From Shewanella piezotolerans WP3 (lineage in GTDB: Bacteria > Pseudomonadota > Gammaproteobacteria > Enterobacterales > Shewanellaceae): DNA of 64,000 nucleotides. Under the pieces are notes generated by a model that saw only the letters and a program-made list of their open reading frames with translations, made no database searches and had not been told where the DNA came from. Each line of letters starts with the position of its first letter. Positions within the stretch are counted from its first letter, which is position 1. Shown here piece after piece: positions 41,780 through 51,734 of the stretch. The stretch covers positions 4,338,501-4,402,500 of the forward strand of contig NC_011566.1 in NCBI RefSeq assembly GCF_000014885.1, written 5' to 3'. The position numbers were made by a program, and so were the translations under genes.

Positions 41780-44700
41780 TCAACGACGTTCAACATCGGC
41801 AACTAGTTGTTTACCTACATACACGCTGTCTATATGGTTCCCGTTTGGCTTACGTCGATAGAGAAGTTGACCACCTTGGCTATAAACGCTGTAGCTAACC
41901 CCTTTAGGTGTGGTCTGCTTGACCCGTCGATTATGGCCATCATAGCGATAACTATTATCTTTGGCGGCGGTCACCTGATTAGCGCGATTAAAGGTTAAGC
42001 CGTAGCGGCCGTTGTGTTTGACGTTACCACGGGTGTCATAACCGTAACTGTAACGATAGGCGCCAGTAATATTGTTAAGGCGATTTAAGCTGTTGTAATG
42101 ATAATTAATGCTAGAACCATTGATACTGCGACTGAGGATATTGCCTAAACCATCGTAGCTATAACTGCCCGTTCCCCACTTACCGTCGGCGCTTTCAAGG
42201 CGATCAACACCGTCATAGTGCATATTGTCGATGTCGTTAACGCGGCTTACCCAGTCGATGACCCCGGTGACGTTGTCGTTTTTATCGTAGCGAGGGTCCA
42301 GGCGTAACTGGTAGCTGCTGCCTTTCTTATCATTTATCTCGTCAATCCGGCCTGTGCTGTCGAGCGCGATATTGCGCTCAATACCGTTGCCGTAACGTAA
42401 ACGCTTGAGTTGCCCGTTGGGATGATAACTGAGGTCACTGGCATACTGGTAAGCCGTTATTGCCGCCTTGGTTGCTTGTCCGAGGGCGTTTGGTGCATAA
42501 CTAACGGTCTCACCTGAAGGGTACTTCAGTGAGGAAATCGCACCTAATGCGTTATATCCCCAGTCCAGCACAAAGCTCTTGCCATCAATGGCTAAGGATT
42601 CTTTTTCAACCAAATTGAGTGAGTTGTATTGGTAATCCCAGACAATAGCACTGCTGCCGCTGCCCGATGTGAGCTTGGTTAAGTTACCATTGGCGTCATA
42701 GCGGTAGTGGTTATCTGGAGTTGTATCGGGAAAGTTCTCAGTTTTCAATTGCCCAAAGTTGTCATAGGCTAACAGTACTTTATGCGAGGCGGGAACTGAA
42801 GCCGCAGCGCAGCTACTACTGCCGCCATTAGTCCCTTCTGCGCGCCAAATAGGCTGACGCTGGGCGTTATAACCATAGGCGGTTACGCCTGTTTCTGGGC
42901 GGTAAGTCTTACATAACTGCTGATAAGCATCGTATAAGCGTTTTTCAGTCACACCACCTTGGGAGATTGAAGTGACTTGGTCAAACTTGTTGTAACTAAT
43001 GCGAGTATCGCTGCTGTCTGGCGCTTCAATCAGAGTAGGCTTACTATAGCTCGGGCTACCAAATGCTTGATAAGTTGTGGTGGTCACATTACCTTTGGCG
43101 TCAGTGACTTGTTTACGATTACCACTTAGGTACTCCACTGTAGTGAAAGCATTATCACTTTGGCGCGTGCTAGTTATTACACGCCCAAGAGCATCGTATT
43201 CAGTCGTCATACCAATGGTATTACTGGCACTACTGCTAGGGTAGGTTTGCAGCGTTGGCCGATTATCATAGTCATAATTATTACGCTGATAATTAATGGT
43301 TGAGCCATCTGCTTTATCGCGCGTCCTTGTAAACGTAGGCCGCAATAAACCATCATGATATATCTTCTGCTCAAAATTACCTTGTGTAATGGTTTGCTTT
43401 AACTGCCCCACAGCAATACCACTACCGCTAATGCCGTCGTTGGCACTCGTTACTTTGGCGTAACTGATGATTTTGTCTGTCCAGTTTGAATCAGCATAAT
43501 CAACTTTAGTCAACCAACCGATAGCGTTATAGCTATAAGAGGTTTTAAAACCCTTAAAATCCGTCACACTCTTGGTTGTACCATCACTATTAACCTCAAC
43601 TTTGGCAATCATAGTATTGGCAGTGCTACCGTTAGCGGTATTACAGCCATTTGAAATTGCGCAAGGAAGGGTTATTTTACGCGCTTTACCACGATAGTAG
43701 TCTTCAAACTGTTCATAACGATTTGAGCCATTATAAGTCGTTTTTTTAAGATTACCGTCTATATGGTAGGAATGTGTTGTAACTAAACGCCCCATAGTTT
43801 TTTGCTGATAAGGTTGTAACTTACTATTGTAAATAGTTTCTCTATAAGGAGAGCCAAAACTTGATGATGTATTAAGATAGTACTTCGTTGGCAGGTTGAG
43901 TTGCCATTTATTTATATCATGTTGGAAATCAGTTTTACTATAACGTTTCAGTGTGGGGGATACACTGTTATAGCTAACAGATGTAAGAAGCGTTCCATAA
44001 GAATTATAATTTGTATATTCATTTGTATAAATTACCCCGTCCTGCTCAACACTCTTCTTACTGTTATTAGCTCGATAGACGAGGTTTTTTTCGTTTGTCG
44101 TAACAAATTCTGAGTTAATTTCTGTTGTGCCGAGTTTTGCACTTTTTACAAATGCTTTTACTTCTTTCAGCCGTAGAGTACTGCTAGCGTCAGATATCTG
44201 CGTTGAAACTATTTCACCATCAGTATGATCCCAGCGCTTGCTAATGTAATACCTCTTTTTCGACAAGTCGGGTTCCGTCACAGTCAATAAGCGTAAGTCG
44301 TATTGTTCAAAGCCTAAATCGTTTGGAATTACGTTACAATCGGAGATTTGTGCACATTTTGTTTGTTTTTCACCATCTAAAAGTGCATTTGAATTAAATC
44401 TAGGATTAGCAATACCAACCCACATAGAGGGATTAAAGCCCGAAGAGTCCCAATGAGCACCATCGTTACTAAATTGATAATTCCATTGATAGCTAGTATT
44501 TGGGCTTAGAGTGATTTTTTTACTAATTACCCCTATATTGCCATAGCAAGCATTTATATTAAAAAGAGGTTTATTGGTAATACCACTAGCACTAATCATC
44601 TGAGCACTAGGGACATCAGTTTTCCCATGCACTAATAAACCCACATTAAACTGGATAAAAGCCCCGTTAGGGTGAGTAACATAAAACTCTTTTCGGTCTA

Positions 44701-45787
44701 GCTTTTTAGCTTCGAATTGACATTGCGCTTGAGCAGTAGTGACTAAACTATCTCTACCAAAATTTAGAGGTAAAACTTGCGGTGCATATTCATGATATTC
44801 AGGAAAATTATATAACCAATTATTACCGTCAGGCCTTGTAACACTTGATAAATTTTGCCCTGAATATGAATAAGCCCAAGATTTACCAGCAGCAACAATC
44901 GTAGATATACGATTCAAACTATCATAGTTAAAACGAACTAACTCTTCTGATGGTACTCCCACTGCAATATAGCTAATACTAGCTATTCTAGAATCGACAT
45001 AACTATACTTAATACGGTTACCAGATGAGTCCTCTATTTGAGATACCGCGTAAATTAATTTTTTCCTTGCAGCGGCTTTGAAAGCCTTCATTAAAGGCTT
45101 AGCTTTTTCAGTTATGCGCTGAGAAAATGTATAGGTCACCCCATCAGGAGAGTTAACACTATAATACTCGTTACCTGCAGTATCTTTTTTACAAAAAACA
45201 GCAAAGTTATCCTTTGTAGTGTAGTCTGCAGGCCCTGTGCTATCCATTAGCTTCCCACTACTTTTTCCAGGAATATTTATATCGACACCGTTAAAATATT
45301 CATACTGCTCCACAGTTTGACCAAGCGCAGCTCTGATTGGTCCGGCCGTTAATGCTCGGCTACATGCGGTTTCTGCATATCCATTAGGTGTTAACCTAGT
45401 GTCCCCAATAATATAAGTTGATTCAATTGTAGGAGTATTTAACTCCCAATCTCCAAATGCCGATGCCTGCCTCTGACTCTTCCCTTGCAATCTTGAATAA
45501 TTACGCTGTACAGATACGGCCAAATTTGATGAGAGCGGAATATGAATATCGGTAATAGAAAATGAAATTGAGCCATCGACTAATGAGATGTTTTCACCTG
45601 CTAAATTATTAGACAAAACCTCTAGTTCCGGGTTTGGGTTTAATCGTTCAAGGTCAAATTCTGATGCACCACTTAAAAACTCATTTTCACCAGGTTCACT
45701 GGGGGAGCCATTTGCAGCCCAAACAAAGCTGGTGCTAATAATGGCGAGCAGTAGTCCACTGCCGACTTTCTTAACTAAGTTATCCAT
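41780..45787 (-). CDS. Large exported Rhs/YD-repeat protein
   Basis: A protein of 1335 residues with a Sec signal peptide (cleavage near FVWAAN, about 25), an N-terminal beta-rich region, then many YD/RHS repeats. Examples are FGQLKTENFPDTTPDNHYRYDANGN, YDGLGNILSRS and YDTRGNVKHNGRYG. It ends VYVGKQLVADVERR, exactly where an ordinary Rhs protein would run on into the HTDMLG core that is encoded by the next gene. It has no PAAR domain and no obvious T6SS link; the signal peptide suggests periplasmic or surface location. It should form a cage that holds the tip only if the two chains associate. Confidence 0.88.
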   Translation of the reverse strand: MDNLVKKVGSGLLLAIISTSFVWAANGSPSEPGENEFLSGASEFDLERLNPNPELEVLSNNLAGENISLVDGSISFSITDIHIPLSSNLAVSVQRNYSRLQGKSQRQASAFGDWELNTPTIESTYIIGDTRLTPNGYAETACSRALTAGPIRAALGQTVEQYEYFNGVDINIPGKSSGKLMDSTGPADYTTKDNFAVFCKKDTAGNEYYSVNSPDGVTYTFSQRITEKAKPLMKAFKAAARKKLIYAVSQIEDSSGNRIKYSYVDSRIASISYIAVGVPSEELVRFNYDSLNRISTIVAAGKSWAYSYSGQNLSSVTRPDGNNWLYNFPEYHEYAPQVLPLNFGRDSLVTTAQAQCQFEAKKLDRKEFYVTHPNGAFIQFNVGLLVHGKTDVPSAQMISASGITNKPLFNINACYGNIGVISKKITLSPNTSYQWNYQFSNDGAHWDSSGFNPSMWVGIANPRFNSNALLDGEKQTKCAQISDCNVIPNDLGFEQYDLRLLTVTEPDLSKKRYYISKRWDHTDGEIVSTQISDASSTLRLKEVKAFVKSAKLGTTEINSEFVTTNEKNLVYRANNSKKSVEQDGVIYTNEYTNYNSYGTLLTSVSYNSVSPTLKRYSKTDFQHDINKWQLNLPTKYYLNTSSSFGSPYRETIYNSKLQPYQQKTMGRLVTTHSYHIDGNLKKTTYNGSNRYEQFEDYYRGKARKITLPCAISNGCNTANGSTANTMIAKVEVNSDGTTKSVTDFKGFKTSYSYNAIGWLTKVDYADSNWTDKIISYAKVTSANDGISGSGIAVGQLKQTITQGNFEQKIYHDGLLRPTFTRTRDKADGSTINYQRNNYDYDNRPTLQTYPSSSASNTIGMTTEYDALGRVITSTRQSDNAFTTVEYLSGNRKQVTDAKGNVTTTTYQAFGSPSYSKPTLIEAPDSSDTRISYNKFDQVTSISQGGVTEKRLYDAYQQLCKTYRPETGVTAYGYNAQRQPIWRAEGTNGGSSSCAAASVPASHKVLLAYDNFGQLKTENFPDTTPDNHYRYDANGNLTKLTSGSGSSAIVWDYQYNSLNLVEKESLAIDGKSFVLDWGYNALGAISSLKYPSGETVSYAPNALGQATKAAITAYQYASDLSYHPNGQLKRLRYGNGIERNIALDSTGRIDEINDKKGSSYQLRLDPRYDKNDNVTGVIDWVSRVNDIDNMHYDGVDRLESADGKWGTGSYSYDGLGNILSRSINGSSINYHYNSLNRLNNITGAYRYSYGYDTRGNVKHNGRYGLTFNRANQVTAAKDNSYRYDGHNRRVKQTTPKGVSYSVYSQGGQLLYRRKPNGNHIDSVYVGKQLVADVERR

Positions 45788-46331
45788 GACAAGTTATTTC
45801 CATGCTATAAGGCTATTTTTCAATATAAAAAATAGGACATAAGCATGACATGTTAACAGTTTGCTAACAGTAATTAGAGTGAATTTTATTATAAGAGGTA
45901 TGGTACTGATTATTATCATTTTTTATCAATAGCACAACTCGCAAAGCCTAATCAGCATAAAGCAGAAATATATAGGTTACAGCAGTTCAAGAATCTAAAT
46001 ATCTACTATAAAATACAGCCCTATAATTATTCTATAATAATGAGGCTCTAGAAACCAAAACAGTCTGTTCAGATAGCAATGAGCTCGCCAAAGAAATACC
46101 TAGACGCCGACCTCATAGTATTTTAGCCAAGATATTCTACGCAGAAACACCTCCTGACATAAGGAAAACAGAGTGATTGAACCATCTAAAACATCTAACT
46201 TCTACGATTACAGTTAAAGGAGCAATTAGCACCTAAATTCGATAGATGAAACAAAGATAAATTAGGCTACATTATCGGTGAGATGAATTTATTACGGAGT
46301 TAATAGGTCGAACCAAGGTAAGAATTAGAAA
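45788..46331. other. AT-rich gap upstream of the Rhs gene
   Basis: No gene, repeat or RNA was recognised. The left part must hold the Rhs promoter; the right part borders the puuC terminator. Short frames here lack ribosome sites. Confidence 0.5.
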
Positions 46332-46359
46332 AAAGCCAGCCTCTAATGAGGCTGGCTTT
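46332..46359 (-). terminator. Terminator of puuC
   Basis: AAAGCCAGCCTC, loop TAAT, GAGGCTGGCTTT: a 12-base perfect stem 20 bases past the puuC stop, with T-rich flank on the minus strand. Confidence 0.9.
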
Positions 46360-46379
46360 CCTTATCGCTTAGCTCAAGC

Positions 46380-47879
46380 TCAATCCAGCGCGATCCAAGT
46401 CGCTTTTATCTCGGTGTATTTATCAAACGCATGCAGTGATTTATCGCGGCCGTTACCCGACTGCTTATAACCGCCGAACGGTGCGGTCATATCACCGCCA
46501 TCATAATGATTTATCCATACCATACCGCTGCGCAGTGCTTTAGCCGTTTTGTGGGCTTTGCTAATATCAGCGGTCCACACGCCAGCGGCTAAGCCATAGA
46601 TGCTGTCGTTTGCTATCTCAATCGCTTGCTGCATGCCATCAAAGGTGATCACCGATAACACTGGGCCAAAGATCTCCTCTCTAGCGATAGTCATCTTGTT
46701 ATCAACACCGGAGAAAATAGTCGGCTCAACATAGACGCCGCCGCTGTCTTGCATCACTTGGCGGCCACCAAAGTTGAGCGCAGCCCCTTCATCTTTACCC
46801 GATTGAATGTAGCCTAATACATTGTCGAGCTGCTGTTTATCAACCACCGCGCCCGATGTGGTATTTGGATCCAGTGGATGACCCGGCTGCCAAGCTTGTA
46901 ACTCTTCAGCAATGAGGCCGATAAGCTCATCTTTAACGCCGGCTTCAACTAATAGACGTGAACCTGCAGTACACACTTCGCCTTGGTTGAACGCAATGGC
47001 GCACGCCGCAGCTTGAGCGGCTTTTTTAAGATCGGGGGCATCATTAAATACGATATTCGGGCTCTTACCACCCGCCTCTAACCAAACACGTTTCATGTTT
47101 GACTCACCCGCGTAAACCATCAGCTGTTTGGCTATCTTGGTCGAACCGGTAAAGACTAAGGTATCAACGTCCATATGCAGCGCTAAGGCTCTACCAACGG
47201 TATGACCAAAACCCGGCAGTACGTTTAGCACGCCTTTAGGGATCCCCGCTTCAATGGCAAGCTCTGCCATACGAATAGCGGTTAGAGGTGATTTTTCAGA
47301 GGGCTTTAATACCACACTGTTGCCCGTTGCCAATGCAGGCCCCAATTTCCAGCATGCCATTAATAGCGGGAAGTTCCAGGGCACAATGGCAGCAACAACA
47401 CCGACTGGCTCACGAGTGATCATACCGATCTCGTTATGGGCAGTAGGCGCTATCTCATCATAAATCTTGTCTATTGCCTCACCTGACCAACGAATAGAGC
47501 GCGCAGCGCCAGCAACATCCACTGCACGGGAATATTGAATAGGTTTGCCCATATCAAGCGTTTCTAGCAGCGCCAACTCATCAACATGCTCTTCGAGCAG
47601 ATCGGCAAAACGGATCATCACCTGTTTACGTTTAACAGGCGGCAGGTTTGCCCACACACCACTTTCAAATGTTGCTCTGGCATTGCTAACGGCAATATTA
47701 GCATCAGCCTCATCACAGCTCGCCACTTTTGCCAACACTTTGCCATCTATAGGACTGATGCAGTCAAAGGTCGCTTTCGATTGTGACTCAACATATTCGC
47801 CAGCGATGAACGCTGAACCATTAATAGCGATTGAATCTGCGAGTGCTTGCCACTGGCTGCGGTTTTCGGGTGTGCTCAT
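46380..47879 (-). CDS. puuC: Gamma-glutamyl-gamma-aminobutyraldehyde dehydrogenase (PuuC)
   Basis: A protein of 499 residues of the ALDH family with the catalytic Cys in FNQGEVCTAGSRLL, the Glu in VWLEAGGKSPNIVF and the NAD loop VFTGSTKIAKQL. PuuC oxidises the aldehyde made by PuuB using NAD(P). A PuuR-like box in the divergent promoter region (48059-48070) links it to the puu genes 20 kb away. The accessory island separates it from the rest of the pathway. Confidence 0.88.
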   Translation of the reverse strand: MSTPENRSQWQALADSIAINGSAFIAGEYVESQSKATFDCISPIDGKVLAKVASCDEADANIAVSNARATFESGVWANLPPVKRKQVMIRFADLLEEHVDELALLETLDMGKPIQYSRAVDVAGAARSIRWSGEAIDKIYDEIAPTAHNEIGMITREPVGVVAAIVPWNFPLLMACWKLGPALATGNSVVLKPSEKSPLTAIRMAELAIEAGIPKGVLNVLPGFGHTVGRALALHMDVDTLVFTGSTKIAKQLMVYAGESNMKRVWLEAGGKSPNIVFNDAPDLKKAAQAAACAIAFNQGEVCTAGSRLLVEAGVKDELIGLIAEELQAWQPGHPLDPNTTSGAVVDKQQLDNVLGYIQSGKDEGAALNFGGRQVMQDSGGVYVEPTIFSGVDNKMTIAREEIFGPVLSVITFDGMQQAIEIANDSIYGLAAGVWTADISKAHKTAKALRSGMVWINHYDGGDMTAPFGGYKQSGNGRDKSLHAFDKYTEIKATWIALD

Positions 47880-48058
47880 GATGACCTCTTAACGCTGTAT
47901 GTAATTATTAGAATCGCTTTAAATGGGCTCTTTTTACCTATAAACGGCAACCGACCCCAAGAAGGTATTAAGCAAGATTACGCTTAACCGCCCCTAAATT
48001 TCAATATATTTTACAAAAAGTTCTTTTTTGCTATAAATAAATGCACAAAAAGCTTTCA

Positions 48059-48070
48059 TGTTCATTATTT
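48059..48070. promoter_or_regulatory. PuuR-like operator between puuC and the aminotransferase
   Basis: TGTTCATTATTT, i.e. AAATAATGAACA on the minus strand, matches the TAATGAACA core of the PuuR box. It lies within the 283-base divergent promoter region of puuC and the aminotransferase gene, so both may respond to putrescine. Confidence 0.65.
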
Positions 48071-48162
48071 CTGACATAGCATAGCAAATATCAACCGCTC
48101 GATTAAAAAAGCAACACTTACTAAAAAAACAACAATAATTAAACTGAATCAAGGTAGATGAT

Positions 48163-49503
48163 ATGGCAGATTCAAAGACGCACCACCACAGCGAAACACC
48201 GTCTTTATCAAATTACTGGATGCCGTTTACGGCCAATAGACAATTTAAGTCTAACCCCAGAATGCTGGCTCATGCCGAGGGCATGTATTACAAAGACACT
48301 GCTGGTCGCCCCATATTAGATGGTACTGCAGGACTTTGGTGCTGCAATGCTGGTCATGGACGAAAAGAGATCTCTGAAGCCGTTAGCAAGCAGATCCACG
48401 AGATGGACTATGCGCCCTCTTTCCAAATGGGTCACCCGCTTGCTTTTGAACTGGCTGAACGTTTAGCGCAGATAAGTCCAGAAGGACTGAATAAGGCCTT
48501 CTTTACCAATTCAGGTTCTGAGTCTGTTGATAGCGCCCTTAAAATTGCCCTGACTTATCATCGCGCCAATGGTGAAGCGACTCGTACACGCTTTATTGGC
48601 CGTGAGCTTGGCTATCACGGCGTCGGCTTTGGCGGTATTTCAGTCGGGGGTATTGGTAACAACCGCAAGACCTTTAATCAGCAGCTACTACAAGGTGTTG
48701 ACCATCTACCCCATACACTTGATATGCAAGAAAATGCCTTTTGCCGTGGCATGCCAAAGACTGGTGCAGAAAAAGCAGAAGTGCTTGAGCAGTTAGTCGC
48801 CCTGCACGGTGCCGAGAATATCGCGGCGGTGATTGTTGAGCCGATGTCAGGTTCTGCTGGCGTTATCTTGCCACCAGAAGGCTATTTGCAAAAATTACGT
48901 GATATCACTAAAAAGTACGGCATTTTATTGATTTTTGACGAAGTAATTACCGGCTTTGGCCGTGTTGGTGATGCCTTTGCAAGTCAGCGCTGGGGAGTCA
49001 CTCCAGATATGATCACCACAGCCAAAGCACTTAACAATGGTGCCATTCCTATGGGCGCGGTGTTGATAGATGACGCCATCTACGACACTTGCATGCAAGG
49101 ACCAGAAAACGCCATCGAGCTGTTTCATGGTTACACCTACTCAGGCCACCCAGTGGCAGCTGCGGCCGCTATCGCCACCCTAAATATCTATGAAAACGAA
49201 AAGCTATTTGAACGCAGCCGCGAACTTGAAGGCTATTTTGAGGATGCTGTACACAGCTTAAAAGGCTTGCCCAATGTCATCGATATCCGCAACACCGGCT
49301 TGGTCGGCGGTATTCAGTTTGCCCCAAGTGATAAAGGAGTCGGCAAGCGTGGCTTTGGTATCTTTGAGCACTGCTTTGCTAATGGCACCTTAGTGCGGGC
49401 AACTGGCGATATTATTGCTATATCACCGCCGTTGATCATCGATAAACAACAGGTCGATACCATCATTAATACCTTATCGGATGCGATTAGCGCTGTCGGT
49501 TAA
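48163..49503 (+). CDS. Omega-amino acid:pyruvate aminotransferase (class III, PLP)
   Basis: A protein of 446 residues with LSNYWMPFTANRQFKSNPRM at the start, typical of beta-alanine:pyruvate aminotransferases. The PLP aspartate is in LLIFDEVITGFGRVG and the Schiff-base lysine in TTAKALNNGAIPMGA. It moves the amino group of beta-alanine, GABA or a diamine to pyruvate. It is followed by a CoA-acylating semialdehyde dehydrogenase, which favours beta-alanine to malonate semialdehyde to acetyl-CoA. Putrescine or GABA remain possible substrates, and the PuuR-like box supports a polyamine link. Confidence 0.88.
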   Translation: MADSKTHHHSETPSLSNYWMPFTANRQFKSNPRMLAHAEGMYYKDTAGRPILDGTAGLWCCNAGHGRKEISEAVSKQIHEMDYAPSFQMGHPLAFELAERLAQISPEGLNKAFFTNSGSESVDSALKIALTYHRANGEATRTRFIGRELGYHGVGFGGISVGGIGNNRKTFNQQLLQGVDHLPHTLDMQENAFCRGMPKTGAEKAEVLEQLVALHGAENIAAVIVEPMSGSAGVILPPEGYLQKLRDITKKYGILLIFDEVITGFGRVGDAFASQRWGVTPDMITTAKALNNGAIPMGAVLIDDAIYDTCMQGPENAIELFHGYTYSGHPVAAAAAIATLNIYENEKLFERSRELEGYFEDAVHSLKGLPNVIDIRNTGLVGGIQFAPSDKGVGKRGFGIFEHCFANGTLVRATGDIIAISPPLIIDKQQVDTIINTLSDAISAVG

Positions 49504-49621
49504 TCTCAAGCCTGTTGCCTTAATTGTCCGAGTTTAGGTGATAACTGCAACAGGCTAATCCATTAAAACCTATAAACACCATTGGCTCCCTAAAGGGAAT
49601 TAGAATTAGGATTTTTGCGCT

Positions 49622-51115
49622 ATGCACACGATTAACCATTACATAAATGGCGGCCACACTGCGCCTAGCCAACGTACACAAGCTTTTTATGAGCCAGCAA
49701 CGGGAGAGCAGCGCGGCAGTGTCTCCTTAGCCAGCGCAGCAGATGTTGCTGGTGCCATTGAAATAGCAAAAAAGGCTCATGAGTCTTGGTCTAAAGTCAC
49801 TCCACTAAACCGTTCTCGAGTGCTATTCAAGTTCAAAGCGCTGGTCGAAGCTAATATGGATGAGATGGCAGAGCTGATCACTCGCGAGCACGGCAAGGTA
49901 CTCGACGATGCTAAAGGTGAGATCATTCGTGGGCTAGAAGTGGTTGAGTTTGCCTGTGGTATTCCGCACCTATTGAAAGGTGAGCATACAGAACAAGTCG
50001 GCGGCGGCGTCGATGCGTGGACCTTAAACCAGTCTTTAGGCGTTGTGGCGGGTATTGCACCGTTCAATTTCCCGGTGATGGTACCCATGTGGATGTTCCC
50101 TATTGCCATTGCCTGCGGTAATAGCTTTATCATGAAGCCGTCAGAGAAAGACCCAAGCTCAGTGATGCGTATGGCTGAACTACTTACCGAAGCTGGGTTA
50201 CCTGATGGTGTATTCAACGTCGTTAATGGCGACAAAGAGGCGGTAGATACCCTGCTCACTCATAAAGATGTGCATGCGGTTAGCTTTGTTGGTTCAACCC
50301 CTATTGCAGAATATATTTATGCTACCGCTTCAGCACACGGTAAACGTGTTCAAGCCTTAGGCGGTGCTAAAAACCACATGGTATTAATGCCAGATGCAGA
50401 TCTAGACCAAGCCGTTGGCGCCCTTATGGGCGCAGCCTACGGTAGTGCGGGCGAGCGCTGCATGGCGATATCTGTCGTGCTAGCGGTTGGAGATTCTGGC
50501 GATGCACTCGTTGAAAAGCTACTGCCGCAAATCAAAGCACTAAAAGTCGGGAACGGCGTGACGCCAGAGATGGATATGGGGCCACTAATCTCGACGCAAC
50601 ACCTAGAGAAAGTGACCAGCTATGTTGAAACGGGCCTCAATGAAGGCGCCAAGTTACTGGCCGATGGCAGAGCGCTAACCGTTGCTGACCATGAACAAGG
50701 TTATTTCTTAGGTGGCTGTTTGTTTGATCATGTCACCCCTGAGATGACCATCTATAAAGAGGAGATCTTCGGCCCAGTACTCGCCATTGTGCGAGTAAAA
50801 GACTACGCCGAAGCGTTGCAACTCATCAATGACCATGAGTTTGGTAACGGCACCGCAATCTTTACCCAAAGCGGTGAAGCGGCGCGTCATTTCTGTCATC
50901 ACGTGCAAGTGGGCATGGTTGGGGTGAACGTACCGATCCCAGTGCCAATGGCTTTCCATAGTTTTGGTGGCTGGAAGCGTTCACTGTTTGGTCCTCTGCA
51001 TATGCATGGTCCAGATGGAGTGCGTTTTTACACCAAACGTAAAGCAATTACCGCTCGCTGGCCGCAGCCAAGTAAGCAAGCAAAGGCTGAGTTTGTAATG
51101 CCAACAATGAAGTAA
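49622..51115 (+). CDS. mmsA: CoA-acylating methylmalonate/malonate-semialdehyde dehydrogenase
   Basis: A protein of 497 residues with the MmsA pattern: LGGAKNHMVLMPDADLDQ and the catalytic Cys in SAGERCMAISVVLAV. The usual ALDH glutamate is replaced by Asn-His, as in CoA-dependent members. It makes acetyl-CoA or propionyl-CoA from malonate or methylmalonate semialdehyde. It follows the aminotransferase by 118 bases in the same direction and probably uses its product. Confidence 0.92.
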   Translation: MHTINHYINGGHTAPSQRTQAFYEPATGEQRGSVSLASAADVAGAIEIAKKAHESWSKVTPLNRSRVLFKFKALVEANMDEMAELITREHGKVLDDAKGEIIRGLEVVEFACGIPHLLKGEHTEQVGGGVDAWTLNQSLGVVAGIAPFNFPVMVPMWMFPIAIACGNSFIMKPSEKDPSSVMRMAELLTEAGLPDGVFNVVNGDKEAVDTLLTHKDVHAVSFVGSTPIAEYIYATASAHGKRVQALGGAKNHMVLMPDADLDQAVGALMGAAYGSAGERCMAISVVLAVGDSGDALVEKLLPQIKALKVGNGVTPEMDMGPLISTQHLEKVTSYVETGLNEGAKLLADGRALTVADHEQGYFLGGCLFDHVTPEMTIYKEEIFGPVLAIVRVKDYAEALQLINDHEFGNGTAIFTQSGEAARHFCHHVQVGMVGVNVPIPVPMAFHSFGGWKRSLFGPLHMHGPDGVRFYTKRKAITARWPQPSKQAKAEFVMPTMK

Positions 51116-51120
51116 CCGAA

Positions 51121-51146
51121 AAATGCGCAGTTAACGCTGCGCATTT
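51121..51146 (+). terminator. Hairpin after mmsA
   Basis: AAATGCGCAG pairs with CTGCGCATTT around a 6-base loop, 5 bases after the mmsA stop; a moderate T-run follows. The cupin gene begins shortly after, so read-through is possible. Confidence 0.75.
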
Positions 51147-51201
51147 GTCGTTTTATCACCCAATAACATAACTCATGCACGTAAAAGGAATAGAGAGTCC
51201 G

Positions 51202-51573
51202 ATGAGCATAGGCATTGATTCAATTATTGATTTTTCGGCCATCAATACCGCCGTTGAGCGTTACAAGCTAGCTGCAGAAAAACGGCTTCAGGGTGACCCT
51301 CAGCAGCAGCTGCAAAACCATTACTCAAGTGATTGTGAGCAGTTTCATGCTGGCGTTTGGCAAGGTGATATTGGCCGCTGGAAAGTCTCTTATAGCGAAC
51401 ATGAATACTGTGAAATTCTATCAGGGGCGAGCGTGATCACCGACAGCATTGGCAATCAAACCACCGTAAAAGCTGGCGATAGATTTGTGATCCCAGCGGG
51501 ATTTAAGGGCAGCTGGGAGGTACTTGAAGATTGCCGAAAAGTGTACGTGATTTTCGAGTCAAACGCCCAATAA
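51202..51573 (+). CDS. Small cupin-domain protein
   Basis: The start at 51202 has GAGAG 6 bases upstream; an in-frame ATG at 51175 lacks one. The 123-residue product has a single cupin (DUF861-type) motif set: KVSYSEHEYCEILSGASVITDS and GDRFVIPAGFKGSWEVLEDCRKVYVIFE. Similar small cupins accompany polyamine and amino-acid catabolic genes. The function is unknown; it could bind a pathway intermediate. Confidence 0.8.
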   Translation: MSIGIDSIIDFSAINTAVERYKLAAEKRLQGDPQQQLQNHYSSDCEQFHAGVWQGDIGRWKVSYSEHEYCEILSGASVITDSIGNQTTVKAGDRFVIPAGFKGSWEVLEDCRKVYVIFESNAQ

Positions 51574-51734
51574 AACCGAATTAGGATTCAACTCAATCTT
51601 AGGTTTTTGTTTCACCTAGATTGATGATTCTCGCCATGAGGTCGTAGCAAATGCTGCTGTTTGGCAAAACCATAAGGTGCTTAAAACACAATAACCAAGC
51701 ATCTAAGTCAACATAGTAAAATGGAGAAACTACC

